A DNA stretch of 64,000 nucleotides, from contig OY781105.1 of the NCBI GenBank assembly GCA_963676635.1, forward strand, positions 186,001-250,000, read 5' to 3'. This DNA comes from GCA-002708315 sp963676635. Its GTDB lineage: Bacteria > Bacteroidota > Bacteroidia > Bacteroidales > F082. The notes under the pieces are model-generated. The model made no database searches. It saw nothing but the letters and a program-made list of their open reading frames with translations, and was not told the DNA's origin. How positions within the stretch are numbered: the first letter of the stretch is position 1; each line of letters begins with the position of its first letter. The translations under genes were made by a program, and so were the position numbers. Shown piece after piece: positions 1 to 7,850 of the stretch.

Positions 1-93
1 ATCACCTTGGATGTTTTTACTAATCTTTTCAATTATTTTTTGAGATTCTTTAAAAAGAATCGGAGGTGTTTTTATTTCAATGTCTTTATTCAT
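1..93 (-). CDS. Partial unknown protein (N-terminus only)
   Basis: An ATG at 93 opens a reading frame that runs off the left edge without a stop, giving 31 codons that begin MNKDIEIKTPPILFK. I do not recognise the family. The start lies about 40 bp downstream of the attC-like site at 131-268 on the same strand. That spacing fits the next cassette of the array, so it is probably another small cassette gene. A short opposite-strand ORF (7-189) overlaps it and looks like a shadow. Confidence 0.4.
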   Translation of the reverse strand, partial: MNKDIEIKTPPILFKESQKIIEKISKNIQGD

Positions 94-130
94 ATTTGTC
101 TATTATGCTATTTTTTGTCATTTACATTTG

Positions 131-268
131 CCGCTGGCGTTTTGAATATGATGCGTGTCGCATCTTATTCAATAAGTGTTATTGGTTAACGTATTTTCAA
201 ATTTGCTAAATCATTTTCTTTGAATGACCTAACCGTGGTATGCATTATATTTTTTTTGTTAGCAAACG
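131..268 (-). repeat. attC-like site 1 (cassette boundary)
   Basis: Imperfect palindrome just after the stop of the 273-1187 gene, read on the minus strand. Its first outer box (TTTGCTAAC, 266-258) is the complement of the box beyond the start of that gene near 1222-1232. Its second box reads GCCAGCG where intact sites read GTT plus four bases, so it may be degenerate. Inner arms contain ATGCGTG at 151-157 and TGCATTAT at 241-248. Confidence 0.5.
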
Positions 269-272
269 TAAT

Positions 273-1187
273 TTATTTCTTTATGAATCTTGAATATTGT
301 TTAATTTTTCCATTATCAATTTCAACAATATAAAGTCCTGAATTAATTCTTTCAATATTTATCTCAGACTTAGAATCAATAAATTTTTCTTCTATGATCA
401 GTTTTCCATTCGTATCGTAAATATTAATTATTCCTGTTTGTCCAGCAGTGAATAATTTAAAAATAACTGTGTTTGAGGCAGGATTTGGAAATAAATATAG
501 TTCATTCTTTGTGTTCTCTATTACGCCTACAGGAATCCAATAATGACATGAGTCTTCACCATTTGGAGAATTAATGTAATAAGTAATAGTATCCGTGAAA
601 CATAATGTGTAATAAGTCCATTCATGTATATATGCGTATGAACTGAATAGATCATTTATACTACCTATTCCTTCTATCCAATAATCATTACCGAAGGCAT
701 TATTCTGTATTTTATATCGTTTACGATAGGAATCGCCAACCAAAACAGAGTCAATTCCTACCACCATCATTTCGGTATTGTTGTTAATTGGTAAAATCAT
801 TCCAGTGTCAAGATTATTGAATGTATAGATCAAATACTCTGTCGTATCACTTGGAAAACTGATTGGTCCTGGTGTTGGAAGATTTTCTTCGTATGGAAAA
901 AAATAAATATTTTTTGATGAATCTTCTCTTAATCCTCCAATATAAATAGTATCAAGTGTAAAATTATCAGGTTCAGCGTAAAGAATTTTATTATATAGTT
1001 TTCCATTGATATTTGTATCTCCTCGAAGCAGATATTGAGAGTTAGTCAGATGTATGTCTGAGGGTGACCACTGATGCCAAAATAAGCAATCCCATGTAGA
1101 AGTATCTGTTGGAAAAGGAAAATAATCTTGGCTATTTACATTCTGAATTAGAAGTAATCCTGTGATGATTAAGAATATATTTTTCAT
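273..1187 (-). CDS. Secreted protein with T9SS type A sorting tail (cassette gene)
   Basis: A 304-residue protein with an N-terminal signal peptide (MKNIFLIITGLLLIQNVNSQ) and a body I do not recognise. The last ~75 residues form a Por-secretion-type tail: LYLFPNPASN near residue 232, then a GKLI strand and SGLYIVEI, ending in a basic FIKK. Proteins with this tail are exported across the outer membrane by T9SS and often anchored on the surface. It fills one unit of the cassette-like array, with attC-like sites immediately after its stop and about 35 bp before its start. A T9SS cargo carried as a cassette is unusual. Confidence 0.75.
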   Translation of the reverse strand: MKNIFLIITGLLLIQNVNSQDYFPFPTDTSTWDCLFWHQWSPSDIHLTNSQYLLRGDTNINGKLYNKILYAEPDNFTLDTIYIGGLREDSSKNIYFFPYEENLPTPGPISFPSDTTEYLIYTFNNLDTGMILPINNNTEMMVVGIDSVLVGDSYRKRYKIQNNAFGNDYWIEGIGSINDLFSSYAYIHEWTYYTLCFTDTITYYINSPNGEDSCHYWIPVGVIENTKNELYLFPNPASNTVIFKLFTAGQTGIINIYDTNGKLIIEEKFIDSKSEINIERINSGLYIVEIDNGKIKQYSRFIKK

Positions 1188-1221
1188 GCTGTACTTTATG
1201 TTTTGAATCGTACACTTTTAT

Positions 1222-1360
1222 GTTTGCTGACGGTTTGAATGTGTGTAGTGCGGGATTTCAAGGCACTTACATATCAAGCCGTTATAAATTTTAATAAATG
1301 CATAAAAGTTAAATTACTCATATCGCCCCGCATTACGTATATTTATTGTTAGCGTCTGGT
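1222..1360 (-). repeat. attC-like site 2
   Basis: Lies between the 1505-1699 and 273-1187 genes. Minus-strand order is ACCAGACGCTAAC (1360-1348), a stem arm, a loop of about 70 bp, the opposite arm, then GTCAGCAAACATA (about 1233-1221). The inner stem pairs GTAGTGCGGG (1245-1254) with CCCCGCATTAC (1325-1335). The second outer box has GTC instead of GTT. Confidence 0.55.
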
Positions 1361-1376
1361 TGTTTTATCTTACTAA

Positions 1377-1699
1377 TTATTTTATCTCGTTTATTATCGC
1401 AATCAATCCATTTTTTATCCCTGTATAAAAGTCTCCTTTTTTAAACTCTGGGATAATAATATCATCTATAATATTTTTTGCTTCTTCGTCTTTGAGTTTG
1501 TTCTCTAGTCCGTAGCCACTTGAATTCTTATCTGGCGAATTTTTTGTCCAAAAACAATTGCTATTCCATTATTCTTATCCTTTTTACCAATCCCCCAATA
1601 ATTACCTAATTCTAAAGAATATTCAAATAGTGTCTCATAGGGTTCAAATGAACTAATCGTCACAATCGCTATTTCATTTGTTGTCTCTTTCCAAGGCAT
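1377..1699 (-). pseudogene. TPM-domain protein, frameshifted and N-terminally truncated
   Basis: The open frame from 1699 gives 64 residues matching the core of a TPM (YgcG-type) domain: NEIAIVTISSFEP, then WGIGKKDKNNGIAIVFG, then IRQIRIQ. It then stops early with VATD. Near 1520, a -1 shift restores the family motif SGYGLENKLKDEEA and continues through IIPEFKKGDFYTGIKNGL to a stop at 1377. The usual segment before NEIAIV is missing because an in-frame TGA lies eight codons upstream of the ATG. What is visible is therefore a TPM domain broken by a single-base deletion or a sequencing error. It occupies a cassette bounded by attC-like sites 2 and 3. Confidence 0.6.
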
Positions 1700-1782
1700 G
1701 ATAATCTGAATTTTGTTTCAGATTTTTACTTAAAAAGTGTAAACGATGTTTCTATAACTTTGTAAAGGATGTTTATATAACG

Positions 1783-1930
1783 TACCAGCTGACGCATAAC
1801 GTTTTGAATATGGTGCGTTTGGCATTTCAACGCTCATATCTTTCAATTTACTACTTTGCTTTTTTATTACTATCATATTCATTTTTAGCACTATCTGCCA
1901 AATGCACTATATTTTTTTGTTATAGCCTGG
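1783..1930 (-). repeat. attC-like site 3
   Basis: Follows the stop of the 1933-2436 gene by two bases. Minus-strand outer boxes are GGCTATAAC (1926-1918) and GTTATGCGTCAGC (1800-1788). The inner stem pairs GGTGCGTTTGGCA (1812-1824) with TGCCAAATGCAC (1897-1908). The arm text is nearly identical to sites 4 and 5. Confidence 0.65.
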
Positions 1931-1932
1931 TT

Positions 1933-2436
1933 TTACTTCTTTTTCTCAATACTTAATAGATATTTACTTTTCGGTGCGTAGAAAAATAATACTTCATCTC
2001 CATCTCTACATTGATCAAATAATTCTTTATCAACTCTATATTTTGTATTCTCAATAATCAGGTCATATCGAATAAATTCTTTCATTGGATTATTATGAGG
2101 GAGAGTTGTCATATTACCACTACCTGCTTCATAATCTTTTTTGTCTTTTTTTTTCTGTATTATTTTTGTTTCTGAAAATTTTTCATCGTTTCCAATATCT
2201 GAATAATACTTTCTATTCATTAAATGACTAACAAGAAATGATATAATTAGAAATCCAAGTGCAATCAATAAGTCAATTCCTAAATTTAAACCATTTGAAT
2301 TTGTATTAAAATTTAATTCATAAATCGCCCCACTTATAAAAGTCCCAAGAATAAAAATCATCCCTGGTAGAACGTATCCCATTCTACACTGATATTTTAA
2401 TTCCTTAATATCTTTTTCTGTTAGTTTTAATCTCAT
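1933..2436 (-). CDS. Small membrane protein of unknown function (cassette gene)
   Basis: A 167-residue protein with two hydrophobic helices, about residues 22-42 (PGMIFILGTFISGAIYEL) and 53-73 (GIDLLIALGFLIISFLVSHL). A lysine-rich stretch and a polar C-terminal domain of roughly 60 residues follow, ending FFYAPKSKYLLSIEKKK. The C-terminal half looks like a small beta domain facing the cytoplasm, but this is a guess. No family recognised. It forms a complete cassette between attC-like sites 3 and 4. Confidence 0.6.
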   Translation of the reverse strand: MRLKLTEKDIKELKYQCRMGYVLPGMIFILGTFISGAIYELNFNTNSNGLNLGIDLLIALGFLIISFLVSHLMNRKYYSDIGNDEKFSETKIIQKKKDKKDYEAGSGNMTTLPHNNPMKEFIRYDLIIENTKYRVDKELFDQCRDGDEVLFFYAPKSKYLLSIEKKK

Positions 2437-2459
2437 TTAAGTATGTTGATTTTTCTCAA

Positions 2460-2600
2460 CTAGGATACAACGTTGATAATATGGGGCGTTTGGCATTTCA
2501 TAGCTCCAAAGTATCAAACCTCTATATGTTTTATTAAATGTAAACATGCTTAAAATTAGCACTATCTGCCAAATGACCTATATTTATTGTTGTATGTTGG
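2460..2600 (-). repeat. attC-like site 4
   Basis: Follows the stop of the 2604-3347 gene. Minus-strand outer boxes are CCAACATACAAC (2600-2589) and GTTGTATCCTAG (2471-2460). The two boxes within this site share a perfect ATACAAC/GTTGTAT pair. Inner arms are GGCGTTTGGCA and TGCCAAATGACC. Confidence 0.65.
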
Positions 2601-2603
2601 CAT

Positions 2604-3347
2604 TTATTCTCCATCTGTCTTAGACCACCAATCAATCAGCTCTTTATTTAATTTCTCATCAATTTTCGGACATGCATATAATCCGAACGAAACTGGTTGT
2701 TTATCCTTATATGATTTTATAAAAATCGCTGCGTATGCACCTTTTTCCGCAAATCCACTCGGAATATAAGATGAAAGTGGATTTAAGAAACAGCCACAAG
2801 AATCTCTTGAATCCAACATTGTCATTAAAGTATCAATATGTTCTCTTTTTACCCAATCAACTGGGAGTTTGTCAATCATAGTCATACAAGGAATAAATTT
2901 TTTGCTATCAGATTTTACTATTCTTGACATCGCTTTAATAAATGTAATCGGGTCATATTGTTCAGGTCGTGGAAAAGGATTATTTGAATGCCACAAAGAT
3001 TCTATAAACAATGTGTCACCAATAGAAAATGCCCAATCATTAGATTCCTTAATCTTGTCTTTATTAGTTCGGAATTTTCTAATCGAGCCACCCTTTTCTG
3101 TAATTATTATCCAATAATCAGGTAAGTATTTATTAAGTCCAACCGATTCAGAACTGTTCCATTTATCAATAAACGCTTTAATCTGTCCTTCACTTAACTT
3201 AATAGAATCCTTATCAATCGATGACTTTTTAATGTAAATAGTTTCAACGTAGTCAACCTGTATCGGATACTTTTCTACCAATGTCTTTGAATTATTCTGT
3301 TCGCATGCAGATAGAGTCAAAAATAATATGGGCAAAAGTTTCTTCAT
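2604..3347 (-). CDS. Lipoprotein of unknown function (cassette gene)
   Basis: The ORF opens at 3407, but the ATG at 3347 gives a lipoprotein signal (MKKLLPILFLTLSAC, lipobox LSAC), so I take 3347 as the start (about 247 residues). The longer version would begin inside the attC-like site. The mature part is soluble and polar, with a DSRDSCGCFLNP segment near the middle and a C-terminal IDWWSKTDGE. No family recognised. Most likely anchored to the inner or outer membrane by lipidation. Confidence 0.65.
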   Translation of the reverse strand: MKKLLPILFLTLSACEQNNSKTLVEKYPIQVDYVETIYIKKSSIDKDSIKLSEGQIKAFIDKWNSSESVGLNKYLPDYWIIITEKGGSIRKFRTNKDKIKESNDWAFSIGDTLFIESLWHSNNPFPRPEQYDPITFIKAMSRIVKSDSKKFIPCMTMIDKLPVDWVKREHIDTLMTMLDSRDSCGCFLNPLSSYIPSGFAEKGAYAAIFIKSYKDKQPVSFGLYACPKIDEKLNKELIDWWSKTDGE

Positions 3348-3365
3348 TGCACTATGTATCTTAAG

Positions 3366-3502
3366 CTTGCACACAACATTTTGAATATGGTGCGTTTGGC
3401 ATTTCAACGCTCCAAACTTTCAATTTACTACTATGTTTATTAATTGCTATCATATTCATTATTAGCACTATTTGCCAAATGCACTATATTTTTTGTTGGC
3501 AG
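3366..3502 (-). repeat. attC-like site 5
   Basis: Follows the stop of the 3512-4399 gene. Minus-strand outer boxes are CTGCCAAC (3501-3494) and GTTGTGTGC (about 3375-3367). The box CTGCCAAC reappears as its complement just before the start of that gene at about 4408-4415, as expected for the two ends of one circularisable cassette. Inner arms are GTGCGTTTGGCA and TGCCAAATGCAC. Confidence 0.65.
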
Positions 3503-3511
3503 TAGTTATTA

Positions 3512-4399
3512 TTAATCTTCCATCCAAAATTCCTTCCATAGCTCCAGTTTTCCTGTTTTTATATCGTAAAAGATTTCAAATGGAATTTCTATTTTATGTT
3601 TAGGTAAGTCGAGATATGAAATGCTTATTGGTTTTAATGCTTTCTTTATTGTTTTCCTACATTTTCTATCATCTGTCATATTCCACCACCAATCATCAAT
3701 TTTTTCTCTAAAATTTTCTCCTTCCCAGTCAACCCAAACCTTTTTTAACTTTCCATTTCTATTGTATGTCAAAATATACTTTTTGTCACAGAGGTCATAC
3801 CAAGCTGTCTTGGTAGTATCCCAGTCAATTTTTACTTTAACCTGATAAAAAAGAGTGTCTTGAACTTTTTTTGCAATCTCCATTTGTTGCTTCTCAAGTT
3901 CAATCTTTTTCGCAATTTTTTCGTTTGAAACAGTTCTTTCTTTGGTTTGTAATCCATCTTTAAACGAAATATGAAGTTCTCTTTCGTAAATTGATGCATA
4001 TCCCATATGAATATATTGAACTCGTTTTCCTTGTGGAACCATAATTGTTCCTGTAAACCAATCTGCAAAAACATAATCGCTTCCAAACATCTTCTGTAAA
4101 TCAGCATCTTTAGCATCCTGACACCATTCTTCTTTATGGCAACTTTCAATTGCAATTAAAAACAAACTATCATTCTTCAATTCCCAGATTGCTTTATATC
4201 CGCGCCAACAAGCTGTAGATCCACATCCTTTAAATCCAATTAATTCCCTTTTTCCAATTTTTTCAAAATATTGTTCTAATGGATTTGAGAAAATAGCAAC
4301 GGTATCTTTTCCCGTTATTAGATAATCTGGAACTTGTCCTGTTGCGAAAACAGAATTCCCTATAAATAGCACTATTATAATTGCTATAATGTGTTTCAT
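3512..4399 (-). CDS. Secreted or periplasmic protein of unknown function (cassette gene)
   Basis: The open frame extends to 4504, but the ATG at 4399 is the better start: it gives a signal peptide (MKHIIAIIIVLFIGNSVFA), while the extra codons run through the attC remnant and IS DNA. The mature protein is about 275 residues. It has a GFKGCGSTACWRGYKAIWEL segment near residue 50 and a cysteine pair (ESCHKEEWCQD), which suggests disulfides. The C-terminal third resembles an all-beta domain rich in W and K. No family recognised. It is the first cassette on the minus strand, next to the IS remnant. Confidence 0.65.
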   Translation of the reverse strand: MKHIIAIIIVLFIGNSVFATGQVPDYLITGKDTVAIFSNPLEQYFEKIGKRELIGFKGCGSTACWRGYKAIWELKNDSLFLIAIESCHKEEWCQDAKDADLQKMFGSDYVFADWFTGTIMVPQGKRVQYIHMGYASIYERELHISFKDGLQTKERTVSNEKIAKKIELEKQQMEIAKKVQDTLFYQVKVKIDWDTTKTAWYDLCDKKYILTYNRNGKLKKVWVDWEGENFREKIDDWWWNMTDDRKCRKTIKKALKPISISYLDLPKHKIEIPFEIFYDIKTGKLELWKEFWMED

Positions 4400-4407
4400 T
4401 TTAATTA

Positions 4408-4432
4408 CTGCCAACGTATGTATAAAAGTAGT
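4408..4432 (-). repeat. Truncated attC-like remnant
   Basis: CTGCCAAC followed by about 18 bp that resemble the start of an attC arm (GTATGTATAAAAGTAGTG) before the IS terminal sequence begins. It looks like a sixth site cut by the insertion. Confidence 0.4.
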
Positions 4433-4433
4433 G

Positions 4434-4760
4434 TGACTCGTCCTGAAATAGGTTGACACAAAAAGTAAACAAATTTCAGGACTATGAAAAGAAAAGTAAA
4501 CCAATTTTCGGACGAATTAAAATTGAAGATCGTTAAAGAGTATTTGGAAACAGATCAGACAAGAAAGGAGCTATCGCAAAAGTATGGTTTTGGTTCAGGC
4601 GGAACACTTAACAAATGGATTCGTAAATTTGGCATTTCAAAACCGGATGATAGAGAAATCCCCCATCTGGGTGTAGATTGATTGCGAAAGATTGAATGTA
4701 AGGTACGAGATCTAAAATGAGATAAACCCACTGAGCGTAGTTTGCAACTACTCTCGCTTA
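4434..4760 (+). mobile_element. IS3-family insertion sequence remnant
   Basis: The left end reads TGACTCGTCCTGAAATAGG, typical of IS3-family termini. An OrfA reading frame begins 50 bp inside. OrfB is absent and no right terminus is visible, so only about 300 bp of the element's left side survives before the repeat region. Confidence 0.55.
4484..4720 (+). pseudogene. IS3 transposase OrfA, decayed
   Basis: The first 58 codons read as a helix-turn-helix OrfA domain: QFSDELKLKIVKEYLETDQT, then KELSQKYGF and LNKWIRKFG. In IS3 elements OrfA binds the terminal repeats and is fused to the OrfB catalytic domain by a -1 frameshift. The frame stops at 4681. In the same phase it continues LRKIECKVRDLK, matching the leucine-zipper segment of OrfA, to a second stop at 4720. 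The gene is therefore broken by nonsense changes, and no DDE catalytic part follows. Confidence 0.6.
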
Positions 4761-4890
4761 TCAAAAAACAATTAGAACAGTTACTATGCAGAATAATATT
4801 TACAATATCTGGGGGTTGTCGTACCTGTCCGTCTCCACGGCGGATGAATCTACACTCACTACATATTCATCCCACCCACAGCTCCGCCCC
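4729..4890. repeat. Degenerate copy of the GCGTAGTT / GGCGGATGAA repeat module
   Basis: CACTGAGCGTAGTTTGCAAC, then CTGTCCGTCTCCACGGCGG, then CATCCCACCCACAGCTCCGC. These pieces recur at 9620-9835 and 12864-13045 around the MazG/helicase operon. No coding potential is convincing here. Confidence 0.45.
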
Positions 4891-5300
4891 TTCAGTCACA
4901 CTCAACTAGTGCAACATCCAAATACTCAGTCCTATACTAAAACCAAAAAAAACATCAACTACCTCAATCATTACTCAAAATATGTGTCATAGTATCTTAG
5001 CAAGTTCAGTTTTTTAGTTTCAATAATTAACGAATGTCAAATATAAGAAAATATTGATGATTAATTAACACAAACTGAATTAAAACAAAATTCGCATAGA
5101 TTAATGCTGCTTATAATTGTATGAAGCATATATAAACAGCACTAATCTCTGCTTTCAGGCATAGCTAAACTTTTTTTCAATACGTCAAAGAACAATTTTA
5201 AATCCTGTGGATTTGCGAACTTCTCCCGCTACTACAGCCGCCATTCAAATACAAATCCATACAAACAAGACTTAAAGTACGATTTAATCATCCAGGAGCG

Positions 5301-5609
5301 TTAAGTGTGCTCGTCTAAGCCACAGGACTCATAATCCCTTAGGTAGCAAGGCATAGTAAATAAACAGCGAATTCTCTTTCTTAAGCATCTTGTAATCTTA
5401 TTGCGTAAGTTCGATGGAATCATTGCTGATCCCATCGGATCTTCTCCGGGATAATAGTGCCCAATCAAAGCAGACTCAGAACCAACTGTGGAGCTTACAG
5501 AAGATTTCATGTTGTTTGTTAACGTTTTAGCAACTAAATATAATGCAATGAATACGGCGATTAACAAAATAAATGCTGTACGATTAATTGAGTATTGTTC
5601 GTTTGTCAT
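5301..5609 (-). CDS. Possible small single-pass membrane protein
   Basis: An ORF of 102 codons opening MTNEQYSINRT, with one hydrophobic helix (AFILLIAVFIALYLVAKTL, residues 12-30) and a short extracytoplasmic stretch. The last ~35 residues are rich in R and C and resemble translated repeat DNA: the text GCGTAAGTTC there recurs at 8513. The original gene was probably longer or different and has been cut. It stands alone in the repeat region, and I have little confidence that it is expressed. Confidence 0.25.
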   Translation of the reverse strand: MTNEQYSINRTAFILLIAVFIALYLVAKTLTNNMKSSVSSTVGSESALIGHYYPGEDPMGSAMIPSNLRNKITRCLRKRIRCLFTMPCYLRDYESCGLDEHT

Positions 5610-5681
5610 AATAGGTTAATGCTTAGATTATGATGTAAAGATACGTAATTTTTTGATTGATTATACATAATATCAAGGCAA

Positions 5682-5716
5682 TGTCTGTTATTGTCTGCTA
5701 TTGTCTGTTATTGTCC
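5682..5716. repeat. 10-bp tandem repeat (TGTCTGTTAT)
   Basis: Three and a half copies of a decamer, TGTCTGTTAT, with one C variant. The flanks up to about 6030 are AT-rich and show no gene. Confidence 0.6.
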
Positions 5717-6034
5717 ACCATATTCTAAATTATTCTGATAAAGCAAGTATTAATGTAGGGTTATACCTTTTTGCTCAAATAATACGCTAAACAAGGAGAG
5801 TTTTGGTAAATAATTTTGAAATGCGACTTCCTTTCTGATGATAAAAGAGAAGAAATACTTATTATTGAAAATAAATATGCGAAAACTCGAAAATAAACCG
5901 GGCGAGTGGGTTATCAGTAATATTATAATTAACCGCTGAATTTCTACTCGCTCATATTCATTAACATACAGGTTTTATTCCATTATAGATACACTCGAAA
6001 AACGCCATAATTACTCTAAAAACCAGCCTAGTTC

Positions 6035-6489
6035 AAACTACACTAAAACTACACTAAAACTACACTAAAACTACACTAAAACTACACTAACTACACTAAA
6101 TCGGATTGATGCTGTGATATAAGTCACATTCAATGTTGAGGAAGCGCATTTTTTTTCAAAAAAGTGTTTATAATTACATAATGCAGTAAAAAACACTGAA
6201 ATTTTGATTGTTATATTATCCTAAGAATTAGTATATCAGTTATATACAAGGTGTATTTTATATTTTTATAAACAATATCAGCTAAAAATTCATAAAAATT
6301 TAGTGTAGTTTGGTGCAATTTAGTGTAGTTTTAGTGTAGTTTGAAAAGGCCAAACTACACTGGATATGTCGCTGATAAACAAATCAATACAAAGTTTAGT
6401 GTAGTTAGTGTAGTTTTTTTTCTAAAAGTATTTTTGAAAAAAGTAAATATATAAATAACATAGTGCAACCTACACTAACTACACTAAAC
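6035..6489. repeat. 11-bp TACACTA array in direct and inverted blocks
   Basis: Six direct copies of the core TACACTA (unit AAACTACACTA, five of them spaced exactly 11 bp) lie at 6035-6100. Three inverted copies follow at 6300-6342 and one imperfect direct copy at 6352-6361. Then come two inverted copies at 6394-6415 and two direct copies at 6470-6487. The 200 bp between the first two blocks is very AT-rich. The layout resembles iterons or a multi-site regulatory region, but no replication or regulator gene lies next to it. Confidence 0.7.
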
Positions 6490-6584
6490 GATTTTTTTAT
6501 TGTTAAAATAATGATTTATGTTAAAGTTAATGTTCAAAGTTCAAAGTTGGGAATTAAGGAAAACCCGATATTTTTCATTTTTTT

Positions 6585-6735
6585 GGTGAATGGTGAGTGG
6601 TGAATGGTGAATGGTGAATGGTAAGCAGAGCGTTTTTCTCAATTTGCCCCTTCGTTCTCTTCAGTCCCTAAAGTCTCTTCAGTCATTTTTCATTATTCAT
6701 TTTTCATTATTCATTTCTTACCTCTTGTCCCTAAT
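6585..6735 (-). repeat. Composite heptamer-flanked repeat, copy 1
   Basis: Five to six GGTGAAT heptamers (6585-6622), a core holding GCAGAGCGTTTTTCTCA and CTTCAGTCCCTAAAGTC, then ATTCATTTTTC-type heptamers (6682-6718) and CTTGTCCCTA. It is the reverse complement of the copies at 30459 and 38331. Confidence 0.65.
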
Positions 6736-6865
6736 TACAAGCGCATGGAGCAATCATTGGAAGCGCTTTGGTTAGTCGTTTTATGCTCATCCGTAACCCA
6801 ATTCATGAGCACTCACGACTTGTCCGATGAGCTTGTATTTTTAGTCGATAAGCTTGTTTTTTGAG
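6724..6865. repeat. 22-bp phased palindrome array 1
   Basis: Six successive units in a 22-bp frame, with short GC-bearing cores centred near 6742.5, 6764.5, 6786.5, 6808.5, 6830.5 and 6852.5 (AAGCGCAT, AAGCGCTT, ATGCTCAT, ATGAGCAC, TGAGCTTG, AAGCTT). The linker GGAGCAATCATT (6748-6759) is nearly the same as in array 2. Cores differ from unit to unit; spacing does not. It is the weakest match of the four arrays. Confidence 0.55.
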
Positions 6866-7631
6866 AAATTGTATTTTCTTAAAAAAATATCATCATCATA
6901 AAAGGAAATTGTAAAAACAGTACCATTACTTTGGAACTTTTTCGTATATTTACAGCTTAAAATCCAGGAAGATTAACCATAAACTCACTAAGTTTTTGTT
7001 AAGTCCGGACAAGCTTTTTAGTAGCAGAAGACTGATTCTGATAGCAGCATAACTCTTTGGTATGCTACTTCTTAGTGCTTATGCTAAAGGTAGTCCGATT
7101 ATTCCTGAAGCTAAAATATTGACTATAATTATTACAAATGAATGAATACAGATGGTTTGCATTGGCAGACTGGATCATAAACAAGTTACATAAGCACATT
7201 TTTGTGGCATATGCTGTGTTATGTTTTCCGGGGATAGCTTATAAGTGTTTCCTGGTGCAGAGACTATATTCGGCTTCTATTGTTCTATGTCATATAAATA
7301 AGATTAATGTTACAAATCCGGATAAATATCTGGAATACATGAAATTAAAACCTCCGTAAGTGTGTGTAATGCAATGATATTCTATCTTATAACGCGAAGA
7401 AACGCAGTAATCTATAAATATTGTTTGTGATATTTCAAAATTCGAAACCAGACATTTGTACATAGAAATACCGTCTTACTTTTATTAAATTCGTTACTCT
7501 TTCGATGATGCATCATACACCTGATGTTTCTGATGAGAGAGGTGTAGTCTGAATAATTATACTCTGTCCGTAATTGGGATTTTGTTGCATGGTGAGCAAT
7601 AGTTCAGGTTGGTAATTAACTAGTCGCCAAA

Positions 7632-7745
7632 AGCACTTGTGATACAAAAATTATCACTTGTGGGAGCAATCGTTATCACAAAAGGAAATGATCAGTTACA
7701 CAAGTGATAATGATCAATTACACCTGTGATAATGGTTGGTGGGAG
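7632..7745. repeat. 22-bp phased palindrome array 2
   Basis: Five units with cores CACTTGTG, CACTTGTG, CACAAAAG, CACAAGTG and CACCTGTG, centred at 7637.5, 7658.5, 7680.5, 7702.5 and 7724.5 (spacing 21, 22, 22, 22). Linkers include GGAGCAATCGTT and AATGATCA. No gene adjoins it. Confidence 0.65.
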
Positions 7746-7781
7746 AGGTGACAATGCGACTTTGCGAGGTGACGACTGGAG

Positions 7782-7846
7782 GTACCTGAGTACCTATAGA
7801 GCTCTGCTAACTGCTTACTACTTACTGCTCACTGATTAATTACTGT
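7782..7846. repeat. ACCTGAGTACC / CACTGAT repeat, short copy
   Basis: GTACCTGAGTACCTA, AGCTCTGCTAACTG and degenerate TTACTGCTCACTGAT heptamers. The same order recurs at 18535-18652. Confidence 0.5.
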
Positions 7847-7850
7847 CTTT

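Noticed and set aside
7138..7359. 73-codon ORF with hydrophobic stretch, plus strand
   Set aside because: No promoter of the expected type nearby, no family resemblance, and embedded in repeat DNA; chance ORF is more likely.
7504..7540. TGATGCATCA and TGATG repeats as a fifth 22-bp array
   Set aside because: The core resembles array 4, but the following TGATG copies are 16 and 9 bp apart, out of phase.
7632..7745. CRISPR array
   Set aside because: Repeats with 22-bp period and degenerate linkers do not give 24-40 bp identical repeats with unique spacers, and no cas genes are present. The same applies to the arrays at 6724, 47341 and 55618.
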